Shown piece by piece: positions 20,217 through 30,520 of a stretch of 64,000 nt of DNA; position 1 is the first letter of the stretch, and every line of letters starts with the position of its first letter. A program made the translations under genes and the position numbers. This DNA comes from Onthophagus taurus (taxonomy: Eukaryota; Arthropoda; Insecta; Coleoptera; Scarabaeidae), in NCBI RefSeq assembly GCF_036711975.1, contig NC_091971.1, forward strand, positions 29,829,501 through 29,893,500, given 5' to 3'. The notes beneath the pieces are model-generated. The model had not been told where the DNA came from, made no database searches, and was given only the letters and a program-made list of their open reading frames with translations.

Positions 20217-22890
20217 CTAGTACGAAAATGAACACTTGAATTTTGAAGACCTATGCGAAGGAATGTTTAAACAAAAGCTGTGCCGGACATTCAAGTTATG
20301 AACATCCGTCCTGAACGTAATTTTACGACTCAGATAAGGCGGCTTGCCGGATGTAATAAGACCGTAGATGAAAGACAAGTAGTAAACCATAACCCTCTGT
20401 CGCATATTCAGCCAGTCACTAGATAACAAAACTTGCGATACGTGATCATCTCTTCGAAGATTATACATAAAATGAAGACACGAATTCTGCACAACCTGAA
20501 CCCTCCTTAAACTCTCCTGGGACAAAGATGAACCAAATACAACATCACAATAATTAAAGTGAGACAATACAAGAGGATCACAAAGAAGTCGTTTCAAACC
20601 TTGCGATAAAAACATCTTACTACAATAGAGCCTTCTTAAGGAACCATAAACACGCCTACATAATACATTAATATGCTCACCAAACGCAAGCTGATCATCA
20701 ATAATAAGACCTAAACTCTTAACCGAATTGGTTAGTCCCAACTATACTCCAAGCATCCTAATATTAATATCATCCTTATTGACAAATAAACTACCCTTTT
20801 TAGTAAATAAAATACATTGAGTTTTGTCAGGGTTGACCAAAAGAGCATGTCTTTTAATTTCCATATATAAATGATTTAACTTCTGCGTTACTTTATCATA
20901 AGCTTCCGATCGCTCACCAAGCAGGAAATGTAGATACAGTTGGGAATCATCAGCATAAAGATGATATGAACAATACTTTAACTTTGAGAATAAATTGCTG
21001 GTATAGATTGTAAAAAAGATAGGACCTAGAATAGATCCAACCAATTCAATAGAATCAGATAACAGTGACCCCACCTTAACCGCCTGCGTTCTATCAAACA
21101 GATAACTGTTAAACAAAGAAATAGCATACTCAGATATACCAACAAACTTAAGAATAGCCAATAAAAGGTCTTGATTCAATATATTAAATGCCTTACTAAA
21201 GTCAAGCAACACAAGCACAGTAGATCTATCAGCATCAAGACCTCTATATATATCATCAGTCAAGTCAAGAAGCGCTGTGGCACAGCTATACTGACTCCTA
21301 AAACCAGATTGTTTATTTGATAGTATATTATAAGTATATTACTATTATAAGTATCCAAAAAGAACCTTAGTTGCTCCGCCATATTTTTCTCTAACACTTT
21401 AGACAAAACCGTGAGGATGGTAATAGGCCTCAAATCTTTAAGCTCTTTAACTGGTTTCGTTTTAGGAACAGGAGTCACCAGACCACATTTCCATGCCTTA
21501 GAATAAATCGACATTATTAGACAAAAGTTGAAAATATGACAGAGAACATTCAAAATACGAGGACAACACAATCTAACCAAATCTAGAGAAATATCGTTCG
21601 AGCCAACACTAGTAGACTTCAACAAAAGCAAATACCGTTCAATAGAAGCCACAGACACTTTCTTGAAGGTAAAAGGTACGGTCACGATTTAATTAATTGG
21701 TATGATAGAAAGTTAATAACTCCGAGTCAGGCTTAATAACAACATCAGCAACAAATTTAGAAAAAACGAACTTCACAGTATCAGGGTCAGCCAGGTGGGG
21801 AGGTAAATCAGTGATATTCGACTTAACAAGATTAAATTTTCTCAAAGTCTTCCACATCAAACTAGGAGCTTCCATCATACAACTCCGTTCAATAAAAGCT
21901 CTTTTCTCACGACAAATAGCACCCGTGACAAAATTACTAAAAATGAACTGCTTATAATACTGAAAATGTGCGGGATTTCTCGTTCTCCTATAAGCCTTCG
22001 AGCAGACTCTCGAAGAGCTATCATCTTCTTTATATTTGCAGTAATCCACGGCAAAGAGATCCTCTTTCGAGTCCTAATAACGAGGGGTGCATGGACATCA
22101 AACAAGGAAATCATATTTTCATTAAAATAGTTAACCTTGTCATCAATAGAAGAAAGGTCATACCCCACCTTCCAATTCATAATATCTCAATCCCTATTAA
22201 ACTCGTCCATGATAATACCTCGCAAATTGCGGAATCTTACTATCTTAGGTACAACCCCCGCCCTTTGCAATGACAGCTCACAAAAAATCAACATATGGTC
22301 AGAGAAGCCAAGATCAATTGTACCACAATTAACAACAAGCAGACCATCAGATAAAAAGATCAAATCATGAAGGGATACAGAAGTGCCCGAGATCCTCGTG
22401 GGTAGTTCAACTACCTCACGCAAGTCAAACATCGCAAATGCACTTCTAAGAGATACAGAAGATGGACTCTCAATCATGAAGTTAACGTTAAAGTCACCTA
22501 CCACCACCATCTCATCAACTAAGGGATGCACGAACGAAAGAGACTTTTCGAATATTTCAGTAAATAACTTTAAATCATAATTAGGAGGTCTGTAAAAAAC
22601 ACCAAGAGCTATGCGAATTCCTTGTACAACTAATTTAATCCAGAGCTGTTCAATTTCCAGCGCAAACTGAACATCAATTATACTACAGGTATAACAATCT
22701 CTTACAAAGAACGCTACTCCACCACCACTAGTTTATCTATCCACTCTAAAAATATTGTAGTCTTTGATATACATCATTTGATCACATATATTAACATTCA
22801 ACCAAGTCTCAGAAATACCTAACACATCACAACCTGACCGCAATAAATAATCGCCAAGTTCACTAAAGTCCCGACATCACTATATAATTA
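20217..22890 (-). pseudogene. LINE ORF2: endonuclease and reverse transcriptase
   Basis: In order: an apurinic-type endonuclease with VLGISETWL, GVFYRPPNYD, VVVGDFNVN and LGFSDHMLIF; the linker IDDKVNYFNENMISLFDVHA; RT motifs TPVPKTK, KDLRPITILTVLSKVLEK, VLLDFSKAF, the catalytic HLYADDSQLY near 20960 and KCS-type IDDQLAFGEHI; and the C-terminal region CDVVFGSSLS. Stops occur at about 22733 (DR*TSGGG) and 20744. Frameshifts fall near 22180, 21690 and 21260. The enzyme would nick target DNA and prime reverse transcription of its own RNA. Confidence 0.9.
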
Positions 22891-23224
22891 ATAATTAATC
22901 AATCAAGATAATAAAAACTAAGTAATAATAATCAGAAACAGCTACTTGTTTGAAGCAAAAAAAGAAAAAAATAAATAAATAAATAAAATAAGCTAAACTA
23001 AATTAAATTTAAGAGAAAACAGAAAAAAAAAGATTAAATTGTTAGCAAATTAAACACTAAAAGAAAAATTATTCAAGAATATCTACAATAATGGAAAAAT
23101 TAACAATAGCTATAAAAATTGAAAATTAAGCATACCAGCGTGCGAACTATTATACTAACATTAAAAGAAAGTAAAAAAATAAATAAAAGCATAAAGAAAA
23201 CAAAAATAAATAAATCATTCTAAG

Positions 23225-24060
23225 CGGTTTCTTCTGACCTGACCAATGAAAGTCGATTACTGAGCTGGACATTAATTATGTCTGAGGATTGCCTTATGAA
23301 ACCATTATTTTTAACATAAATTCGCCCATCATAGAACCAATAGTTCCTCTTCCCAAACTTAGCCCAGGCTAGTTTCAAAAGATTATGATTCTGTGCAGTG
23401 AACAGATCCGGACTATGCCTGGTTATCTGTTGTAGGAAGGTGGTGAAGTAAAGACGAGTAGTTAATTAATTCATACTAAATTTTATTATAAAAATTTTCA
23501 ATGTATATACAAAACCTTAAAACTGCACTGTGCGATTGATTCCAAAACAATCGTGTCTTATTTACAAAAAATAAATTAACAATTATTTTGCGTCCTCAAT
23601 TCTTGTTTGAGCACTGCTGATATCGATCCTTAATCGGCAATTGATCGATGGACCTGCTGAGTTGCAGCGCTTTGTCAGGTCTTGTTGCGACCGCTAACTG
23701 GGTCGGTTCGAACCTTGCGTTATCACTATTTTAATTTATTTGCTAATTTGTTTCTAAAATTTAAAAAAATAATCTTTTTTTGTCCTCCTGTATGCTAATC
23801 TTAGGCCCCTTCAGTTTACTTCTAGATCTACAGACAGAGGTTCGAGATTTATAAGAAACAAATTTAACCAAAATGGGTCGTGGATTTTTACTCTTACCAA
23901 TAAACGATCCCATGCGGTGACAGTCTATATCAGTCTCAGCAAGTGATAAACCAAGTTGATATCTAAATAGTGAAACAATGCTAAAATCAATATTTAATTC
24001 ATTTAATAACTCGTTTTCACGCCGAAGATCAGCATTCTGAATCTTAGAGAAAGTACTTTA
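23225..24060 (-). pseudogene. LINE ORF1 fragments, interrupted
   Basis: The upstream part (24060-23790) reads QNADLRRENELLNELN, DIDCHRMGSFIGKSKN and PRPILVKFVSYKSR, the middle of a coiled-coil ORF1 protein. The downstream part (23445-23225) reads FTTFLQQITRHSPDLFTAQN and KLAWAKFGKRNYWFYDGRIY, the typical ORF1 C-terminus. The two are separated by unrelated AT-rich sequence. ORF1 proteins bind the element's RNA. Confidence 0.65.
23460..23775. other. sequence interrupting the LINE ORF1
   Basis: About 315 bp not explained by ORF1, between two parts that would otherwise be almost adjacent. It contains a GC-richer patch (GTTGCAGCGCTTTGTCAGG). It could be a solo LTR or another small insertion. I did not find clear termini or a target duplication. 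Confidence 0.35.
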
Positions 24061-24350
24061 GCACATCAGGAGGGTTGAAATCTTCATATGGGAAGGCATA
24101 AGTAAGAAAACTGTAGTAGAAGTACTAACAGAAGAAGGAACGAGAACGCACGCATTGACAAAGTTCATGAGGTCGACTGAGATGGTTAAAATAAACAGAC
24201 CATATTATAGCAGTGACAGCTGTGCGCAATGCTATACAAACTACTTAACACGTAATTGCGAGTTATACCAAAGTCTCCGGTCCTCGTTTCTGCTATTCCG
24301 CGATCGGAATATTTCTAACAATGCCTCAATTAGTTGAATTGCCATGTTAT
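24061..24350. other. unassigned sequence before the mariner end
   Basis: A 60-codon plus-strand frame (24155-24337) exists but matches nothing I know. The stretch may be the 5' part of the LINE. Confidence 0.3.
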
Positions 24351-24351
24351 A

Positions 24352-25305
24352 CAGGGCTTCCCAAAACATCCGGGACGGTGCTATAAGTTTTGAACGAGCA
24401 AGAAAAACAATTGAAAATTTGGGGATCACTAAAGAGTCAAAAAAACTACATTCTTAGATAGTTAAAAAAGAAACTTGGTAATGAAAAAAGCAACACAACA
24501 AATGTTCAAATTGTCGACCTTCTTCGGTCTCGCAATGCCCAAATGCTCATAAATGGAATTTTGAACCATCAAGAGCATATCCCAAGTGATATTGGTGGTT
24601 TCTTCAAGTATACGATTTTTCAAATCATTTATTGATTCTGGTTTTGTTGGATACACTCTACTTTTCAGAAACCCCCAAAAGAAAAAATCGAGTGGTGTTA
24701 GATCGGGAGATCGTGGTGGCTCTTCTACCAATTCAAGGGTTTGGAAACGTGCGGCTTAAAAAGTCTCGGACTGCGCGACCGAAATGTGGAGGAGCACCAT
24801 CTTGTTGGAACCACTTATTGTCAATACCATTAGGGCATACGGCACGTACACTTGGAAACACTTGATTTTCTAACAGTTGTAGATATCTGTCTCCGTCTAA
24901 ATTTCCATTAATAAAAAATGGACCATTTACATTCTCACCCATAATACCATCCCATACATTAATTTTCTGAGGTCTCTGAGTATGATCTTCTCTTATTAAA
25001 CGTGTATTTTCGTCACTCCAATAACGACAATTGTGCCTATTAACCTTACCATTCAAGTAGAAAATAAGCTCATCAGAGAAAACAACATTCAAAAGAAAAT
25101 GTCTATCAACATCGCATTTTACACATACTATTTCACCGAATTTTTGAAGTCACCTTCGTTCAATTCCTGAACTGGATAAACTTATAGGGGAAACAGTAAA
25201 TATATTTCTTTTCAAAATTCTATGGACAGAACTTTTACCAATTTCATGTACTTGAGACGCTTTTAATAAGGAACTTGAAGGTTGTTCAATAAAACACAGT
25301 AACAC
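24352..25305 (-). mobile_element. mariner/Tc1-superfamily element, 5'-truncated, broken transposase
   Basis: Minus-strand reading: a helix-turn-helix region VHEIGKSSVHRILKRN (about 25250), then FSDELIFYLNGKVNRHN (first Asp), INVWDGIMG, WFQQDGAPPHFGRAV (second Asp), and after a frameshift at 24732 PPRSPDLTPLDFFFWG (third Asp). The spacing of the last two acids, about 32-34 residues, suits mariner. The 3' end has the inverted-repeat start CAGGGCTTCCCAAAAC beside TA. The 5' end is cut off at about 25305, where tRNA-unit sequence begins. A stop near 25140 and the frameshift inactivate it. Confidence 0.88.
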
Positions 25306-25848
25306 TTCTTAAAGGTATTTATTAAATATTTCCCTACATAAATTATATGATGAATAGTTGGTTAAAAGAACGTTCAAACAAAATTAAAAGGTAAATTTGG
25401 AGGCGCCGGGCATCGATCCCGGTACCTCTCGCATGCTAAGCGAGCGCTCTACCATCTGAGCTACGCCCCCTATAAAAAACCAGAGAAAACGCAATTAAGA
25501 TCTGAATTTTTGATAGCAACACCCTTATAATGTAATTTTTTCCTCAGTGGATACAATTTTCTCTGAATTCCTTGAAGATAAAACCTTAAAATTTTGAAAA
25601 AATATAATTTCTTGATATTGTAATGACAAAGCACAAAATTGATGTTTGTGGAATATCAGAAAATTACTTTGCTTTTCGTAATATCAGCAATATTAGGAAA
25701 AGCTTAAAATTTGTTGAATTAACTATTGCTGATTATTAAATGATTATAAATATTAATAAAGAAATGCAGCATCGATAAAGGTCTTTATTAAATACTTCCC
25801 TACATAAATTACATGATAAAGAGTTACAAGAACGTTCAAACAAAAGGT
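25300..25848 (-). repeat. tRNA-Ala gene unit, copy 3 plus adjoining spacer of a lost neighbour
   Basis: Read on the minus strand, the tRNA is preceded by a 378-bp spacer (25471-25848). The far end of that spacer, TTTGTTTGAACGTTCTTGTA, is itself the downstream flank of another tRNA unit (compare just downstream of this tRNA and of copy 2). So at least two units once stood in tandem with a period near 450 bp. The next tRNA would have lain beyond 25848, where tandem-repeat DNA now starts. The opposite side is cut by a mariner element at about 25305. Confidence 0.75.
25398..25470 (-). tRNA. tRNA-Ala (anticodon AGC)
   Basis: Exact reverse complement of the copies at 4090 and 16407. All four stems are intact and a TTTT run lies about 10 nt downstream on the minus strand. 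The preceding T-run reads TTTTTTATAG instead of TTCTTTATAG. Confidence 0.95.
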
Positions 25849-25895
25849 CCGTACAGCTACACCCCCCTTTCAAGATATCAACATTTTGATACTAC

Positions 25896-26107
25896 TGTTA
25901 GATATCACTTTATTAACAATATTCTCAGTAAACTACAAGTCATCAATTTATAACAATCGAAATAACTTCCAACGCCTCACACATTCGGCTCTCTAACTCA
26001 ACTCTGACTCTCTTACTAAACTAATGCCCTTAACCGTTCTTCCCACTCCCTACTCTCTCTCTTCTTCATCTCTCTCTCTCTCTCTCTTAGCGGTATCGAT
26101 CTTCACA
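25896..26107 (-). repeat. gypsy 3' LTR (212 bp)
   Basis: Begins (minus strand) TGTGAAGATCGATACCG and ends TCTAACA. It contains a GA-rich tract, the complement of the TC microsatellite at 26065-26090, and an AATAAAG signal near the end. Only its first 74 bp are repeated at the 5' end of the element. Confidence 0.8.
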
Positions 26108-26134
26108 TTCGGCCTTGCTACCATTTGGGTCGTC

Positions 26135-28657
26135 CTAGGCCCTGACACCCTCATCCTCCGAATTCATTTCTTCTTCGCTGTCTGTCGACTCATCTCCTTC
26201 TTCGTCCAGATCTGTTATGACACACCATGGCTTCATACGGTCGGATGCAAAAACAGAATGATAAGGTTTTTGACTTCTTGGTGCTCCAGGTATATCTTTC
26301 AACCCGTATCTATCGTTTGGTAAAACTTTATGGATAACGTAAGGTCCTTTGTAACGTAATGCCAGTTTTCTAGATTCGCCAGTAGCTGTTGCTTCACATT
26401 TTACTAACACCAAGTCTCCTTCTTGATATTTTCTTGGTTTTATGTGTAGTTTGTCAAATCTTTCCTTTTGATCTTTCTGTCGTTTTCTAATCTCATGTAG
26501 TGCGTCTGTTCTTATTTCTGTTATCTCTTCCTCACTCACAGCTTCATCTTCTGTTAGCGCCAATAACAAATGATTTTGTAAAGCATTTCTAGGCCTGTAA
26601 GCGAATAATTATTCATGAGGTGTTTTCTTCGTGACACTATTTGGTAAGGAATTTAAAGCGAATTGGATTTCACACAGTCGTTTATCCCAATCTCGTCCAT
26701 CCTCATTCTCACTTCTTGTAGATATTGCTGTCATTAGTGTTCTGTTGTAACGTTCCACCTGTCCATTTGCACGTGGTGTCGCAGTTGCATTTTGAATATG
26801 TATGATTTGATTCATTTTACAATATTCCGTAAATTTCTTTGAGGTGAACGCCGTGCCTCTGTCGGATACAAGTCTAGTTGGTTTTCCAAAAGTATTATGT
26901 ATTTCTTTCATAATCCTCACGACTGGTTCACTTTTTGTATTCTTCACTGCTCTTACTATTAGATATTTTGTAAAGTTGTCTATATATACCAGAAGATGTG
27001 TGTTACCCTTCGTACTCTTAGGAAACGGCCCTAAAAGGTCGATATTAACTGTATGGAAAGGTATTGGTTGTCTCTCTATATTATGCAATTCTCCTTCCTT
27101 CTTACCTCCAGATATTTTCCTATACGCACTATTCTACACAGGCTCGTATATAATTTGTGACTCTTTTCCTCATTTTAGGGAACCATAAATATTGTTTAAG
27201 GTGACTTATCGTTTTGTCCACACCATAATGACCCATACGATCATGACTATTTTGAATGATCTTCCATATAATTCCTTTGGGTACAACCCAACGTTTATCA
27301 TCTCCCAATTTTCTATATAATCTGTTCTTAATTAATTCATAATCGTGATGTATTTGTTTCTCATCGTTATTATTTGGGGGTCTTTGCAATATTTGCGTTA
27401 TTGTCATTAATTTTACATCTTGCATTTGCATTGTTATAAGGCAATCTTCTTCGATAATCATTAAAATGTTCAAACCAGCTATCTCTGGTTCACTAGCCTC
27501 TTCTTGAGGACATCTACTCAATGCGTCAACATGTTTCATTTGTTCGGCTTTTCGATGCTCAACCACATAATTATATTCCAACAATGTCAAACACCATCTA
27601 GCAATTCTCGGTGACATATCTTGTTTCTTTACTGTTTGTTTAATTGAATTGCAATCTGTTATTATTCTAATTTGTTTTCCTAGCACATACACTCTAAATC
27701 TCTCTAGACTCTCGACTATAGCAAGCATTTCCAATTCGTAACTATAGTATTTAGATTCGATCTCAGATGTTTGTCTACTATAAAAACATGTTGGTTTCCA
27801 CATACATTCAGTTTTCTGCATTAATATTCCAGCAACACCTATCTTACTAGCATCAGTATGTACCTCCAGTTCAGAACCACGATTGTATAATGCCAAAACC
27901 GGTCTTTCACATAATCTCCTCTTTAGTAATGCAAAAGCGTTTTCTTGTGCACTTCCCCAAACAAACTTCTCATCTTTTCTGGTTAATATTGTCAACGGTT
28001 TAATAACAATGGAAAAGTTCTTAATGAATCTTCTAAAAAAACTAGTTAACGTACGATTTTCAATTTCTCAAGACCTTCCACGACAGTTTTGCTCGCAATC
28101 AATATATCATCCATGTACACAAGAGCAATATTTGGTCCTACCCTTCTCAAGACTTTACTCATTAAACGGTTGAAAACACTTGGGGTGTTAACAAGTCCAA
28201 ATGGCATCCTGTTAAACTCGTACAAGCCATCTGTTGTTACAAAAGCTGTCAAATGCCTGCTTTCTTCACTAATCGGTACTTGGTAATATCCATTAGCTAG
28301 GTCAAGAGTAGTAAAATATTTCTTACCAGCAAGTTTATCTAGTTGTTCATCTATCAACGGCATTTGTGTATGCTCTTTTCGGGTCACCTCGTTTAGTCGC
28401 CTGTAATCAATACATAAACGCTCTCCTTCTGTTTTCTTACTCACCAGCACAACGGGACTCGCATACTCAGATGTTGAAGGACTAATAATACCAGCTTTCA
28501 ATAATTCACCGATTTGATCGTTGACTATATCTCGCTGACTATATGCTAGCCTATATGGACGACTTGATATTGGTTTTGTATTTGTAACTTCAATCTTCAT
28601 CTCAAACAAATCCGTGCATCCCAAATCAGAATATTTATCCGCAAACATTTCATTCAT
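26135..28657 (-). pseudogene. gypsy pol: reverse transcriptase, RNase H, integrase
   Basis: RT (28657-28046): SRPYRLAYSQRDIVNDQI, ASPVVLVSKK, CIDYRRLNEVT, FTTLDLANGYYQVP and the catalytic YMDDILIAS. The next frame (27995-27129) starts in the primer-grip/tether region (FVWGSAQENAFALLKR) and has RNase H LEVHTDASKIGVAGIL, YYSYELEMLAIVESLERFRVY, KHVDALSRCP and the integrase zinc finger HDRMGHYGVDKTISHL. The core (27088-26609) has IDLLGPFPKS, LVSDRGTAFTSKKF and RANGQVERYNRTL. The C-terminal part (26569-26135) includes GPYVIHKVLPNDRYG. Roughly 70 residues of the RT thumb are deleted near 28046, and frames break near 27100 and 26590. Confidence 0.9.
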
Positions 28658-29848
28658 GTTCTTCTAATAAATTAACTAACTCCATTTTGTCACTTTCTTG
28701 TATTTCTGCATTTACATCAACTTTTTGCTTTTGTACTTTCATCTGAGTTCTTGCTATATCTACTATTTCTTGTTCTGCTACAGCTTGGTTACAACCTTTA
28801 TTGAAATCTTCATTATCTAAATCGACTTCTACATATTCAATTTCTTTAGTTTTCTCTTCTTCAATCTGACTTATCGTCAAAGTATTATATTCCTTTATAA
28901 CACGGATATTAGGTTTATCTAAAACACTTCTTCCAATTATTATTGGTTTATTCTGGGTCGAATCAGGTACAACAAGTACTTCAGATGTCATCTCTATTAC
29001 ATCTATTACTATTTCAACATTGGATTCTCCTATTGGTCGACATTTTCCTCCCCCAAATCCTGTCAGTCTTACAATAGAGGGTTTATAATGTAATTTTAAT
29101 TCATCTGCTTCCTGTTGGCGTATTGTAACTACATCACTACCAAGATCGATAAATGCTACAATGTCGGTTTTATTAATCTGTACAATTTTATGATATTCAT
29201 CTCTACATGTATATTGTTCTACTTTATTTACTCGCCTTGGTGTAGTACAATCCTTCGCAATATGCCCGTCTCTATTGCATTTGAAACATTTTTTTTGTTT
29301 TGGTTTACTGCAATTTGTCGTCATATGACCAGTTTCACCACAATTGTAACACCTTCTTTCATTCCGAGAAGCACTGACTGACTTATCACCTTGTGGATCA
29401 TGGAATGTATCTCGTTGAGTATTTCCCCTTCGATCGGACATATTTTTCATGGTTGCTTCATAATCTTTTATTTTTGATAATAAATCTTGAGTATCACATG
29501 GTGTACTAATAGCTAATAACTTCCCAAGTCTCTATCAGGTATTCCCATTATGATATATTTTACCAACGATTTTTCATTTATCTCACCCTTATTTCCAATA
29601 GCTTTCATGACATATATATAATTCTCGTATGATTCATCAGGTTTCTTTTTCTTTCTTGATAATTCAAAATGAATATCAACGTCATCAACGGCAGTAGGAA
29701 AATCAGCAACGACCAATTTTTTGAACTCAACCCAACTTGATATCCGGTCTTGTGCTCCATTAAACCATAATTGTGCAGCGCCTTTTAGTTTAGACACAGC
29801 GTTAAACAGTAAGGTATCATCTTCCCAATGAAACACCTGTGCCATATC
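28650..29848 (-). pseudogene. gypsy gag and protease
   Basis: The capsid part (29848-29513) reads DDTLLFNAVSKLKGAAQLWF, SWVEFKKLVVADFP and DESYENYIYVM, a retrotransposon gag core. After a frame change, nucleocapsid knuckles CYNCGETGHMTTNC and CFKCNRDGHIAKDC appear near 29330. The protease region has VAFIDLGSDVVTI, with DLGS where DSG or DTG is usual, then IGRSVLDKPNIRV. The first codons upstream of the capsid are LTR-derived, created by the 5' deletion. Confidence 0.88.
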
Positions 29849-29922
29849 TTCGCACTCCCTACTCTCTCTCTTCTTCATCTCTCTCTCTCTCTCTCTCTCT
29901 CTTATCGGTATCGATCTTCACA
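29849..29922 (-). repeat. gypsy 5' LTR remnant (74 bp)
   Basis: Matches the first 74 bp of the 3' LTR up to GTAGGGAGTG, with a longer GA/TC microsatellite (29877-29911). Immediately afterwards the sequence enters gag. The missing part would hold the LTR end, the primer-binding site and the gag start. Confidence 0.75.
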
Positions 29923-30520
29923 CTACTATATTATTTATGTACTATTTGTGTACTAATTTTGTACTACATTAAAAAATTTTGTACTAATCATTTAGTATTT
30001 TTTTTGTATTTGTCAAAAGCTAAGTGTAAAGCTAAGCAGCTGAACGTTCAGTTACACCCACAAGATATCAGCATTTTGATAGTACCATAATTTTGTACTA
30101 TTTATATGCTAATTTTCTGCTACATTAAAAATTTTGAATCACCTAAACAACATGCTCCATTAGTGCCGGGAGAACTTCATGAAACACCCTGTATATCAAA
30201 GCGGGACGTGTAGCTGGACGTTCAGTTACACCCCCCTTTTAAGATAGCAACATTTTGATGGTGCCATAATTTAGTGCTATTTATGTACTAATTTTGTACT
30301 ACATTAAAAAATTTTGTACTAATCATTTAGTATATTTTTTATGTATATCAAAGTGAGGGGTGTAGCAAGACGTCCAGTTACACCCTTTTAAAATAACAGC
30401 ATTTTGATAGTGCCATAATTTTGTATAATAAATTTTTTGGTACTAATCATTTAGTATTTATTTTATATATGTAGTACATACAGGTTCTACAATTCGTACA
30501 GTTTAAAAATTTTGGTAGCA
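29923..30520 (+). repeat. tandem repeat, about 155-170 bp units
   Basis: Four partly degenerate units share GTTACACCC, CATTTTGATAGTGCCATAAT, ATGTACTAATTTTGTACTAC and TGTACTAATCATTTAGTAT. Unit starts are marked by TTACACCC at about 30052, 30225 and 30380. A partial unit follows the gypsy insertion, and another (CTACACCCCCCTTTC) precedes it at about 25860. Non-coding; minisatellite-like. Confidence 0.75.

Larger units (their letters stand above)
19865..24060 (-). mobile_element. Jockey/CR1-like LINE, nearly full length but degenerate
   Basis: Minus-strand element with ORF1 pieces (24060-23225), an endonuclease/RT ORF2 (22890-20217), a 3' untranslated region and an ATT-repeat tail directly after AATAAAG at 19868-19895. 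Such simple trinucleotide tails are typical of I/Jockey/CR1-group LINEs. A stretch of about 315 bp (23460-23775) interrupts ORF1. Stops and frameshifts are spread through ORF2, so it is dead. Confidence 0.85.
25896..29922 (-). mobile_element. Ty3/gypsy LTR retrotransposon, 4.0 kb, internally deleted
   Basis: Minus-strand gag, protease, RT, RNase H and integrase in gypsy order. The ends are TGTGAAGATCGATACC...TAACA, flanked by the 4-bp duplication CTAC (25892-25895 and 29923-29926, plus strand). The 3' LTR (25896-26107) is complete. The 5' LTR is reduced to about 74 bp and runs directly into gag, so primer-binding site and leader are gone. No envelope gene is present. Frameshifts and deletions in pol make it inactive. 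It lies in a tandem repeat, whose unit continues on both sides. Confidence 0.9.

Noticed and set aside
26024-26323. Plus-strand frame with a Ser/Leu run
   Set aside because: It is the antisense of the gypsy LTR and integrase end. The Ser-Leu-Ser run comes from the TC microsatellite. The same applies to 29839-30090.
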